From JANNAV01 sp031384695 (GTDB lineage Bacteria > Pseudomonadota > Alphaproteobacteria > Rhodobacterales > Rhodobacteraceae): a DNA stretch of 5,306 nt. Each line of letters opens with the position of its first letter. The stretch's first letter is position 1. Below are positions 1 to 5,283 of this stretch, in pieces. The notes beneath the pieces were generated by a model. The model worked only from the letters and a program-made list of their open reading frames with translations. It was not told where the DNA came from and did no database searches. The translations under genes were made by a program, and so were the position numbers. Location: positions 1 to 5,306 of the forward strand of contig JANNAV010000082.1 in assembly GCA_031384695.1 (NCBI GenBank), in the 5' to 3' direction.

Positions 1-215
1 AACGGGCGCCCCCCCCCCCCTCCTCTCCCCACTACCCGGCTTGGCCTAAACCAAAAAAACCCCCCCATAACTATCCTAATAAAACTGCCCCCCCTTTTTT
101 TTTTTTATTTAAAAATTTCCCGGGGGGGGGGGGGGGGTGAAAACCCCCCGCTTTTGGCAGCGGGCGCGGGGGCGCGAGTCCCCCGCTCTTCTCCCGCAAG
201 AACGCTCCCCCCAAA
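1..215. other. Homopolymer-rich contig end, no gene seen
   Basis: This stretch contains runs of C12 (9-20), A7 (53-59), C7 (60-66), C7 (88-94) followed directly by T12 (95-106), and G16 (122-137). No reading frame with gene-like composition crosses it, and its texture is unlike the rest of the window. The most likely explanation is low-quality or misassembled sequence at a contig end. A real transcription terminator or downstream region for the gene ending at 216 could be buried in it but cannot be read reliably. Confidence 0.7.
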
Positions 216-515
216 TCAGTGCCCCTCCCCCGGAGGCCCCTCCAGCCCGCGCCAGCGGTGGATCAACTCATGCTCGATCCCCTTGAAACCCAGATAACTG
301 AACAGCGCCACCAGAGACTTCAGCGCCAGTTCAAGGCTCTGCCACAACCCCCCCTCCATCACCGCCATCAAACCCCATCTGGTCAGGAAATCAAAATTGG
401 CCATCGCCACCATGATCAACCCATAGGAATTCCACGCAAACACCACCGAGCACGCGGCGATCATCGCGATCAGCACCACCACATGATAGCTTTGCACCAA
501 AAGCCAATGCCGCAT
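216..515 (-). CDS. Small conserved-looking inner-membrane protein of unknown function
   Basis: The frame encodes 99 residues from an ATG at 515. I prefer it to the ATG at 572 because a purine-rich GGAGCGGGAGG lies just upstream of it and the extra 19 upstream residues are Cys/Gly/Arg-rich and unconvincing. Residues about 7-28 form a strong hydrophobic helix (VVVLIAMIAACSVVFAW), and residues about 57-77 form a second, more amphipathic one. The C-terminal tail from about residue 80 is charged and His-rich (IEHELIHRW). This suggests one or two membrane passes; I recognise no enzymatic motif and no named family. The gene follows efp on the same strand, 217 bp downstream and separated by a structured repeat, so read-through from efp is possible but not shown. 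The last dozen codons approach the poor-quality contig end, so the exact C terminus could be affected by a base-call error. Being a gene is likely; its function is unknown. Confidence 0.62.
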   Translation of the reverse strand: MRHWLLVQSYHVVVLIAMIAACSVVFAWNSYGLIMVAMANFDFLTRWGLMAVMEGGLWQSLELALKSLVALFSYLGFKGIEHELIHRWRGLEGPPGEGH

Positions 516-586
516 TCGCAACCCTCCCGCTCCAAGCCCCACCCTGATGCACCAGCAAGCCCAAAAACGCAAAGGCCGCCGCTAGA

Positions 587-697
587 GCGGATTTCCTTCA
601 ATCTGATACAGATTGAAGGAAATCCAAGACAAGATCAGCTTGGGCATGTTTCGTGTTGCGTTCAATCGGGTGTACCCGATTGTACGCAACACGCTTT
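587..697 (+). repeat. Bipartite two-hairpin dispersed repeat, copy A
   Basis: This 111-bp element has two stem-loops. The first is a perfect 17-bp inverted repeat (589-605 with 609-625, arm GGATTTCCTTCAATCTG, 3-nt loop). The second pairs 652-661 with 684-693 and 663-671 with 674-681, with one T-T mismatch between the blocks and a 2-nt loop. The 26-bp spacer holds a small CAAG/CTTG dyad (630-633 with 639-642). A diverged copy lies in the opposite orientation at 5168-5283. Aligned over the second hairpin (43 bases) the copies differ at six positions. The element lies between efp and the small membrane-protein gene, both on the minus strand. It resembles REP/BIME-like or MITE-like intergenic repeats. 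Neither hairpin is followed by a T-run, so it is not a classical terminator. Confidence 0.85.
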
Positions 698-732
698 AAA
701 GGACGGCCCCAGAACCCGAAGAGCCCAAAACC

Positions 733-1296
733 TCAGGCGCGCTCGGAATATTCCATCAACTCGGTGTGCACCACGATCCGCTCGTCCACCCCGATGAACG
801 GCGGCACCATGATGCGCACGCCATTGTCGAGGATCGCAGGCTTGTAACTGCTGGTCGCGGTCTGCCCCTTCACCACCGGCTCGGTCTCCACCACGGTGCA
901 GGTCACCTTCTGCGGCAGTTGCACCGACAGCGCCTCTTCCCCGTAATATTCCACCGTCGCCTTCATGCCATCTTGCAGGAACGGCCGCCGGTCGCCCAGC
1001 AATTCGGCATCGACCTCGCTTTGCTCATAGGTTTCGTTGTCCATGAACACCAGCCGCCCGTCGGATTCGTACAGGAACTGCTGGTCCTTCTGATCCAGCC
1101 GCACCTGCTCCACCTTGTCCTCCGACCGCCAGCGCTCGTTCAACTTGCGCCCGTCGCGGAGATTTTTCAGTTCAACCTGCGCGAAAGCCCCGCCTTTGCC
1201 CGGCTTCACATGGCTCACCTTGACCGCCGCCCACAGGCCGCCATCATGCTCCAGAATGTTCCCGGGGCGTATCTCATTTCCGTTGATCTTCGGCAT
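733..1296 (-). CDS. efp: Elongation factor P
   Basis: The 187-residue product is full length for EF-P, the cytosolic tRNA-shaped factor that binds between the P and E sites and speeds peptide bonds at polyproline stretches. The N-terminal KOW-like domain (about 3-62) carries the exposed loop PGKGGAF at 32-38. Lys34 sits where the modified lysine (beta-lysylated by EpmA in E. coli) is found. Two OB-fold domains follow (about 68-125 and 130-186). The family signature lies at about 152-172 (KPAILDNG, then VPPF, then G). The ATG at 1296 gives the expected N terminus and has an AAGG ten bases upstream. A candidate promoter lies at 1340-1368 on the minus strand, reading away from the hypothetical gene on the other side. 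The repeat at 587-697 lies just past its 3' end. The modification enzyme is not in the window, so whether Lys34 is modified cannot be told. Confidence 0.98.
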   Translation of the reverse strand: MPKINGNEIRPGNILEHDGGLWAAVKVSHVKPGKGGAFAQVELKNLRDGRKLNERWRSEDKVEQVRLDQKDQQFLYESDGRLVFMDNETYEQSEVDAELLGDRRPFLQDGMKATVEYYGEEALSVQLPQKVTCTVVETEPVVKGQTATSSYKPAILDNGVRIMVPPFIGVDERIVVHTELMEYSERA

Positions 1297-1319
1297 TGTG
1301 GCGAAACCTTGTCAAAAAC

Positions 1320-1347
1320 TTGATCATATCCGGATCGACCCTATATA
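1320..1347 (+). promoter_or_regulatory. Candidate promoter of the 108-residue hypothetical gene
   Basis: On the plus strand, TTGATC (1320-1325) is followed after 16 bases by TATATA (1342-1347). The -10 shares the same TATATATA core as the efp promoter candidate on the opposite strand. It would give a leader of roughly 155 bases before the ATG at 1510. The match is moderate and unsupported by transcript data. Confidence 0.35.
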
Positions 1348-1368
1348 TACCATGTCGACCCGGCGCAA
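1340..1368 (-). promoter_or_regulatory. Candidate sigma-70-type promoter of efp
   Basis: Read on the minus strand, TTGCGC (1368-1363) is followed after 17 bases by TATAGG (1345-1340), within an AT-rich TATATATA core that stands out in a GC-rich region. It would start transcription about 35-40 bases upstream of the efp ATG. The match is by eye only. Confidence 0.4.
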
Positions 1369-1401
1369 GCCGACTAGATACGGTAGGGCAACCCGGCAGT
1401 C

Positions 1402-1416
1402 ATGCACAAAATGCAT
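1402..1416. promoter_or_regulatory. Short inverted repeat, possible operator
   Basis: ATGCA (1402-1406) and TGCAT (1412-1416) form a 5-bp inverted repeat around the spacer CAAAA, in the divergent intergenic region about 55 bases inside the putative plus-strand leader. Such a dyad could be a repressor or activator site, but five-base arms also arise by chance. Confidence 0.2.
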
Positions 1417-1509
1417 AGCAGATAGTCAAATGAGTGGGTGCCGAATCGTTATCAAACCGTTACAAGCACACAAACCAGCAGATGCAAGAGCAAGAATAAG
1501 GACGACGCG

Positions 1510-1836
1510 ATGATCGGCTCCGTGGATAGCACCGCCTTCAACTTCGAACAGGGTCAGCGCGCGCGCAAACTTTTTGCCGCCGTGGTTCTGGCTGCCCTCG
1601 ATGATGCGATCGCCGATGACAAGAAATATGGCAACGGCCCCGATCAGATCGCCCGCTGGGCCCGCTCGCGCGATGGCCGCGAGGTGCTGTCCTGCGCCGG
1701 GATCGACCCGAACGAGCGTGTTGTCAAAGGCTTGATGGAGTTTGTCTCCAAAGGCATCCGCACCTCTGTCGCCCTCTCGCGCGAGGAAAGCGAGCGCCGC
1801 CACGCGCTGGAACTGGATCAGGCCGAAGCCGCCTGA
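1510..1836 (+). CDS. Conserved hypothetical protein (possibly DUF6280 family)
   Basis: The product has 108 residues from the ATG at 1510, chosen because AAGGA (1497-1501) precedes it at good spacing. An ATG at 1438 in the same frame would add 24 residues of non-coding-like sequence without a good ribosome binding site. The protein is soluble and probably helical: a helix at about 17-36 (RARKLFAAVVLAALDDAIAD), a basic segment around 46-58 with WARSRDGRE, the motif CAGIDPNER at 62-70, and a charged C-terminal helix ending Glu/Ala-rich. There is no signal peptide or membrane segment. From memory it resembles a small family found in Rhodobacterales labelled DUF6280, which I could not verify. No function is known to me. 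It is transcribed divergently from efp and convergently toward the PopZ-like gene, so it is probably a single-gene unit. Its composition matches its neighbours, with no sign of recent transfer. Confidence 0.85.
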   Translation: MIGSVDSTAFNFEQGQRARKLFAAVVLAALDDAIADDKKYGNGPDQIARWARSRDGREVLSCAGIDPNERVVKGLMEFVSKGIRTSVALSREESERRHALELDQAEAA

Positions 1837-1851
1837 TCCCGCCACCCGACC

Positions 1852-1905
1852 GCCGTGCTAAACCAATCAGCCGTGCCAAACCAATCAGCCGTGCCAAACC
1901 AATGA
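1852..1905 (+). repeat. Three 18-bp tandem repeats
   Basis: Three head-to-tail units (1852-1869, 1870-1887, 1888-1905) follow GCCGTGCCAAACCAATCA. Unit 1 differs by one base (CTA for CCA) and unit 3 by one base (final CAATGA). They begin 15 bases after the stop codon of the hypothetical gene, in the gap between two convergent genes. They are outside any supported coding frame. They could be a slippage-prone variable-number repeat or clustered protein sites. Confidence 0.9.
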
Positions 1906-1952
1906 GCTTGCTGCCGGTCTTGATCCTAAAGTCAGGATTGCGGCACGTAGCT
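1905..1952. terminator. Imperfect dyad between convergent genes, possible terminator
   Basis: Nested stems can be drawn: AGCT (1905-1908) with AGCT (1949-1952), TGCCG (1912-1916) with CGGCA (1941-1945), and ATCCT (1923-1927) with AGGAT (1934-1938), separated by internal loops. Its place between two convergent 3' ends fits a bidirectional terminator. There is no T-run on either side, so the terminator role is a weak inference. Confidence 0.25.
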
Positions 1953-2017
1953 TGACGATCAGGCGCGTTTCCTGTTCGGTTCGGGGCGCATCACCTTAAT
2001 AAACCACCGCGCCGCCA

Positions 2018-2848
2018 TCACTCCAGCGCTTGCGCCGCCAGCGCCCGGCCAATCTCGGCGCGCACCAGTTTGCGGATGTTGCGGGTGATGCGTTCGCCCA
2101 GATCGCCCTGCAACTCCTCGCGGATGATGTCGCGCACCAGCGCGCGCAGCACCTCCTCCTCATAGATCGCGTCCCCGTCCAACGCCCCGGCCGCATCTGC
2201 CGCCCGGTCTTCCAACTCGGCCAACACCTGCGCTTCGACAGCGTCTGCCCAAGCTTCGTCAGCCGGGGCTTCGTCAGCCCCAACCTCATCAGCCCCAACC
2301 TCATCTGCGGGGCCCGCATCCAACTCCACCGCACCCGCCAGAACCTCGGCCGCCGCATCCTCTTCCGCCTCTGGCGCTTCTTCCTGCGCCCAGCCCGGCA
2401 CGGCTTCGGATGCATCCCGGCCAACCGGCACCAGCACCTCACCCGCAGCCGCCGCAACCACGGCCTCTTCCGCGCCCGCCGTTTTCGCTTCCGCCTCATC
2501 GCCAGGCGTCAGCACGAACCAATCCACCGGTGCTGCGGCCTGCATCTCTTCGGCGTCGCCGGTCTCGGATTCCCACTCGCCGCTTTGCGCCCCCACCGCC
2601 GCACTGACCGAGGCCACCACCTGCTCGATCCCCGCAGTTTCCGCCACAGGTTCCGTCTCGGGCACCACCCGCAAGGCCGGCGTCAGGATCAGCTTCGCGC
2701 CACCCGGTTCCGCCAAAGCCGCCCCCAAAGCCGCGCCCTTGCCGGCCCGCGTCCCACTGCGCGCCAATGGCCGCAAGTCTTCGGAAACCAGCCTGCGGAT
2801 CGACGACAACACATCTTCGATCTCGACCGCACTCATTGGTTCAGACAT
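2018..2848 (-). CDS. PopZ/DUF2497-like polar organizing protein
   Basis: The 276-residue product has the layout of PopZ, the alphaproteobacterial cell-pole scaffold. It has a short conserved N-terminal helix (about 6-25, IEDVLSSIRRLVSEDLRP), a long low-complexity Ala/Glu/Asp-rich linker (about 60-220), and a conserved helical C terminus (about 228-272, with EEVLRALVRDIIREEL and an Arg-rich helix). In Caulobacter PopZ (177 residues) the N-terminal helix binds client proteins and the C-terminal helices drive oligomerization; this protein is about 100 residues longer, mostly linker. Degenerate ADExx pentapeptide repeats occupy 181-205. The context supports the call, since popZ next to a tolC gene is conserved in alphaproteobacteria. 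The ATG at 2848 follows GGGGCGGGG; Met5 is an alternative start. A promoter candidate lies at 2888-2916. The family call is fairly firm, but a role at the pole in this organism is inferred. Confidence 0.85.
   Translation of the reverse strand: MSEPMSAVEIEDVLSSIRRLVSEDLRPLARSGTRAGKGAALGAALAEPGGAKLILTPALRVVPETEPVAETAGIEQVVASVSAAVGAQSGEWESETGDAEEMQAAAPVDWFVLTPGDEAEAKTAGAEEAVVAAAAGEVLVPVGRDASEAVPGWAQEEAPEAEEDAAAEVLAGAVELDAGPADEVGADEVGADEAPADEAWADAVEAQVLAELEDRAADAAGALDGDAIYEEEVLRALVRDIIREELQGDLGERITRNIRKLVRAEIGRALAAQALE
2234..2308 (-). repeat. Degenerate 15-bp in-frame repeats in the PopZ-like gene
   Basis: Five consecutive 15-bp units encode ADEVG, ADEVG, ADEAP, ADEAW and ADAVE (residues 181-205). 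Two units are identical over 15 bases on the plus strand (TCAGCCCCAACCTCA at 2274-2288 and 2289-2303), which points to a recent duplication. The multiple-of-three unit keeps the frame, so the linker length may vary between strains. Confidence 0.75.
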
Positions 2849-2887
2849 TCCCCGCCCCGCACCTTAATTCCCGTCAACTATCCACCC

Positions 2888-2916
2888 AGTGTAGCCCGAA
2901 CCCCATTGCAACACAA
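2888..2916 (-). promoter_or_regulatory. Candidate promoter of the PopZ-like gene
   Basis: On the minus strand, TTGTGT (2916-2911) is followed after exactly 17 bases by TACACT (2893-2888), about 40 bases upstream of the ATG at 2848. It lies in the 156-bp gap after tolC, which suggests the PopZ-like gene can be expressed separately from the upstream pair. A second -10-like TATACT (2929-2924) lacks a convincing -35. Confidence 0.4.
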
Positions 2917-3004
2917 GAATTTGAGTATACCACCCCGCAAGCCCGCCACCCGGTTGACCATGATTTTTGCCAATTCCGCGCCGCGCGCTGCAAATCACCC
3001 CGGC

Positions 3005-4402
3005 TCAGTTGGCGATCTTGCCCAAAATCCGGTCCAGCGCCTTGCCCTGAACCGAACTGATCGGCGCGGTTTTTACCGCGTTGTAATAGGCCTGCGGGTC
3101 ATAGGTCGGGATGCCCAGCCGCAAATGCTCGGCGGTCAGCAGGCCCATGGCGGCCAGGATCTGATAGGTGACAACATAGCGGTCCGCCTCGGCCTGCAGC
3201 TTGGTTGCCCGTGCGCTCAGCAGTTCCTGCTCGGCGTTCAGCACGTCCAGCGTGGTCCGCGCGCCCAGCGTCGCCTCCTCGCGCACCCCGTCAAAGGCGG
3301 TCTGTGCTGCGGTAATCTGCAACCGCCCCGCCTCGATCGAGGCCTGCGCCACCCTCAGATTGGCCCAGCGCGCGCCCAGATTCTGGTCCACCAGCACCCC
3401 AACCTGATGCAGCACCGCATCCGCCACAGCCTTTGATGCCAGCGACCGGCGGTAAAGCGCGGATATCTGCCCGCCCTGATAAAACCGATGCCGATAGCTC
3501 AAGGTCACACTGCTTTGCTCGCCACCCGTCACCGTGTTGATGCCGCTGGAGGCATTGGCGCCAATCGTCGGAAAATAGGCACCCTTGGCCACCTTGATCT
3601 GCAGATCAGCCACCCGCGCTTCGTGCTGCGCGCGCAGCACATCCGGGTGCCCGCGCAACGCCACCACCCGCGCCGCTTCAAGCGATTTCGCGGTGGCGGG
3701 CAGCTTTGGCAAACCCGCCAGATTGCCCGGATACTTGCCGGTCGCGGCCTTGTAGGCCTCACGCGCCACCGTATAGGCACCCTCAGCCGCCGCCAACCCC
3801 GCCTGCGACGCCGCCAGCCGCGACCGCGCCAGCGCCACATCGGTCAGCGTCACTTCGCCCACATCAAACCGGTCCTGTGCCGCGCGCAACTCCTGCGTGA
3901 TCAGCCGCACATTCGATTGCCGCAGTGCCACGATCTCGGCCTGCAAGCGCACATCGACATAGGCCGAGGCCGCCGCCAGCAGCACGTCCTGCTCCACCCC
4001 GATCAGCGCCTGCCGCGTCGCCAGCACGCTTTCGCGCGCCACCTGCACCCCCAGCTTGCCGCGCCCACCGGCCCAGATCACCAGATCCGCCGACAACCCG
4101 ATCGAGCCCGTCGCCCCTTCGTTCAACGACAGGCCGCCAAAAATCCCCGAGGACAGTGACCGCGACCACCCGCCTTGGGCTGTAAACTCCACCACCGGGC
4201 GCAGGCTGGCCAACGCCACCGCCGCATCCTCATCCGCCGCCCGCAGCACCGCCTGATTCTGGTCCAGCAGATTGGAATTGCGATACGCCGCGATCAGTGC
4301 ATCGGCCAGCGTCTCGGCCCGCGCCGCACCCGCCGCAACCATCAGCAGCACCGCTGCAATTCCCGCCCAACCTGCCCGGCCCGTCAAGTTTGCCCGCATC
4401 AT
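3005..4402 (-). CDS. tolC: TolC family outer-membrane channel protein
   Basis: The 465-residue product is full length for a TolC-type outer-membrane factor, the trimeric channel-tunnel that completes type I secretion systems and RND or ABC efflux pumps. A Sec signal peptide spans residues 1-29, with a hydrophobic core at 13-25 and a predicted cleavage after Ala-Arg-Ala before Glu30. Two homologous OEP repeats follow (about 32-222 and 243-421). The internal duplication is visible in the matching helices RFDVGEVTLTDVALARSRL (178-196) and the equivalent TLGARTTLDVLNAEQELLSA (378-397). Strand segments such as SYRHRFYQGGQ (302-312) match the beta-barrel part. Met1 and Met2 are adjacent and AGGA/AGGG motifs lie upstream, so either could start. 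It begins 25 bp after the methyltransferase stop and is probably co-transcribed with it. No ABC transporter or membrane-fusion partner is in the window, so the substrate is unknown. Confidence 0.96.
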   Translation of the reverse strand: MMRANLTGRAGWAGIAAVLLMVAAGAARAETLADALIAAYRNSNLLDQNQAVLRAADEDAAVALASLRPVVEFTAQGGWSRSLSSGIFGGLSLNEGATGSIGLSADLVIWAGGRGKLGVQVARESVLATRQALIGVEQDVLLAAASAYVDVRLQAEIVALRQSNVRLITQELRAAQDRFDVGEVTLTDVALARSRLAASQAGLAAAEGAYTVAREAYKAATGKYPGNLAGLPKLPATAKSLEAARVVALRGHPDVLRAQHEARVADLQIKVAKGAYFPTIGANASSGINTVTGGEQSSVTLSYRHRFYQGGQISALYRRSLASKAVADAVLHQVGVLVDQNLGARWANLRVAQASIEAGRLQITAAQTAFDGVREEATLGARTTLDVLNAEQELLSARATKLQAEADRYVVTYQILAAMGLLTAEHLRLGIPTYDPQAYYNAVKTAPISSVQGKALDRILGKIAN

Positions 4403-4427
4403 GCCCGCCCTAATCCTGTCTCAGCCG

Positions 4428-5081
4428 TCAAAGCACAAACGCGCGCGGTGCAGCAAACCCCGGCAACACCGGGGCGGTTGCGTTAAAGGCAAAGCGCCAG
4501 GTCACCTTGCCGTGGGATTTATGCCCGATCCGCACAATTCCAAGGGCGCCCTCCATGAAAACGGCACCGATCCGCCCGCCATCCTTAAGCTGGGCCAGAA
4601 TGGCCCCGGGCATCACTTCCACCCCGCCCTGCACCACGATCACATCATAGGGCCCGTGCTTGGCATCACCCGCGATCAGCGGCAGCACCACCACCGCCGC
4701 ATTGTCCACGCCCTCGCCGGAAAGACTGCGCTGCGCCTCGCTGGCCAGCGTCTCGTCCTCTTCCACCGCCACCACCGCCTGCGCCAGCCGCGCAATCACC
4801 GCCGCCGAATAGCCAAGCCCGCAGCCCAGATCAAGCACCGTATCGCCCGGCTGAATATCCAGCGCATCCAGCACCTTGGCCAGCGTGCGTGCCTCAAGCA
4901 TCACCCGTCCGGCCCCCAGATCAAAGTTCTCGCCCACATAGGCCGCCTCGCGCCGGGCACGCGGCACATAGGCCTCGCGCGGCACTGCCAGCATGGCCGC
5001 GATAATGGGAAACTTGGTCACATCCGACGGCCGCACCTGCGTGTCAACCATCATCACGCGGCGGGCAGTGTATACGCTCAT
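4428..5081 (-). CDS. PCMT-like SAM-dependent methyltransferase
   Basis: The 217-residue product belongs to the protein-L-isoaspartate O-methyltransferase (PCMT) family, cytosolic enzymes that methylate isoaspartyl residues with S-adenosylmethionine to start repair. Motif I is clear (VLDLGCGLGYS, 82-92), followed by the acidic AdoMet-ribose strand (VVAVEEDE, 103-110) and YDVIVVQGGVEVMP (145-158). The N-terminal REAYVP (35-40) and GENFDLGAGR also match. However, the usual substrate segment (GQTISQP in E. coli Pcm) reads GRVMLEA at 58-64, so the Thr, Ser and Pro are missing. The enzyme may therefore act on another substrate, and I give no gene symbol. The ATG at 5081 was chosen because the next residues (ARRVMMVDTQVRPSDVTKFP) begin the conserved domain and GGTGAG lies upstream. 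The upstream ATG at 5219 falls in a dispersed repeat. It leads the cluster with tolC 25 bp downstream. An 8-bp AT-rich palindrome GATATATC (5101-5108) could hold its -10. Confidence 0.9.
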   Translation of the reverse strand: MSVYTARRVMMVDTQVRPSDVTKFPIIAAMLAVPREAYVPRARREAAYVGENFDLGAGRVMLEARTLAKVLDALDIQPGDTVLDLGCGLGYSAAVIARLAQAVVAVEEDETLASEAQRSLSGEGVDNAAVVVLPLIAGDAKHGPYDVIVVQGGVEVMPGAILAQLKDGGRIGAVFMEGALGIVRIGHKSHGKVTWRFAFNATAPVLPGFAAPRAFVL

Positions 5082-5167
5082 GTCTGAACTCACCGGTCTG
5101 GATATATCTCGCCCCAGTCTTGCCACAGAAGCCGGGGCGGGGCAACGGGCGAAAACCCGGCTGCCCC

Positions 5168-5283
5168 AGAGCGTGTTGCGGACAATCGGGGTCACCCGAG
5201 TGTACGCACCACGCCACATTCCCCAGCTGGTGGTGGCTGGTCCGTGTTTTCCGTCAATCTGAATCAGGTTGGCGGAAATACGC
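5168..5283 (-). repeat. Bipartite two-hairpin dispersed repeat, copy B
   Basis: This 116-bp element is the inverted, diverged partner of the repeat at 587-697. Its hairpins are imperfect: 5171-5191 pairs with 5194-5214 at 17 of 21 positions, and 5248-5261 pairs with 5265-5278 at 12 of 14, where both exceptions are T-G (G-U in a plus-strand RNA). The spacer between hairpins is 33 bp, against 26 in copy A, and holds the palindrome CCAGCTGG (5223-5230). It ends 23 bases from the window end and about 87 bases upstream of the methyltransferase start, so it is either the leader or the upstream boundary of that gene. The contig may break near here because such repeats confuse assembly. Confidence 0.8.

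Noticed and set aside
589..625. Perfect 17-bp inverted repeat as an intrinsic terminator for efp
   Set aside because: No T-run follows the stem on either strand, the stem is AT-rich, and it lies more than 100 bases past the efp stop. It is better explained as part of the dispersed repeat.
219..797. A 192-codon plus-strand open frame opposite the membrane-protein gene and through repeat copy A
   Set aside because: The translation is a Pro/His/Gln/Arg-rich shadow, it runs through a palindromic repeat and into the 3' end of efp, and the minus-strand frame gives a credible membrane protein.
2849..3004. A terminator in the gap after tolC
   Set aside because: The stretch GCGCGCGGCGCGG is GC-rich but forms no clean stem followed by T residues, so only the promoter candidate was kept.
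2030..3436. A 468-codon plus-strand open frame across the PopZ-like and tolC genes
   Set aside because: It is antisense to two well-supported genes. Its product is rich in Arg, His, Pro and Gln, as expected for a shadow frame in GC-rich DNA, and it matches no family I know.
4272..5087. A 271-codon plus-strand open frame opposite the methyltransferase gene
   Set aside because: It is antisense to a gene with clear motifs. The His/Arg-rich composition without domain structure marks it as a shadow.
5082..5219. N-terminal extension of the methyltransferase to the ATG at 5219
   Set aside because: The extra 46 residues are encoded partly by the dispersed repeat and do not resemble the family. The ATG at 5081 directly precedes the conserved domain.
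587..5283. The inverted repeat copies as ends of a composite mobile element
   Set aside because: The segment between them holds housekeeping genes in a partly conserved order, with no transposase. The copies are diverged and no target duplication is visible.
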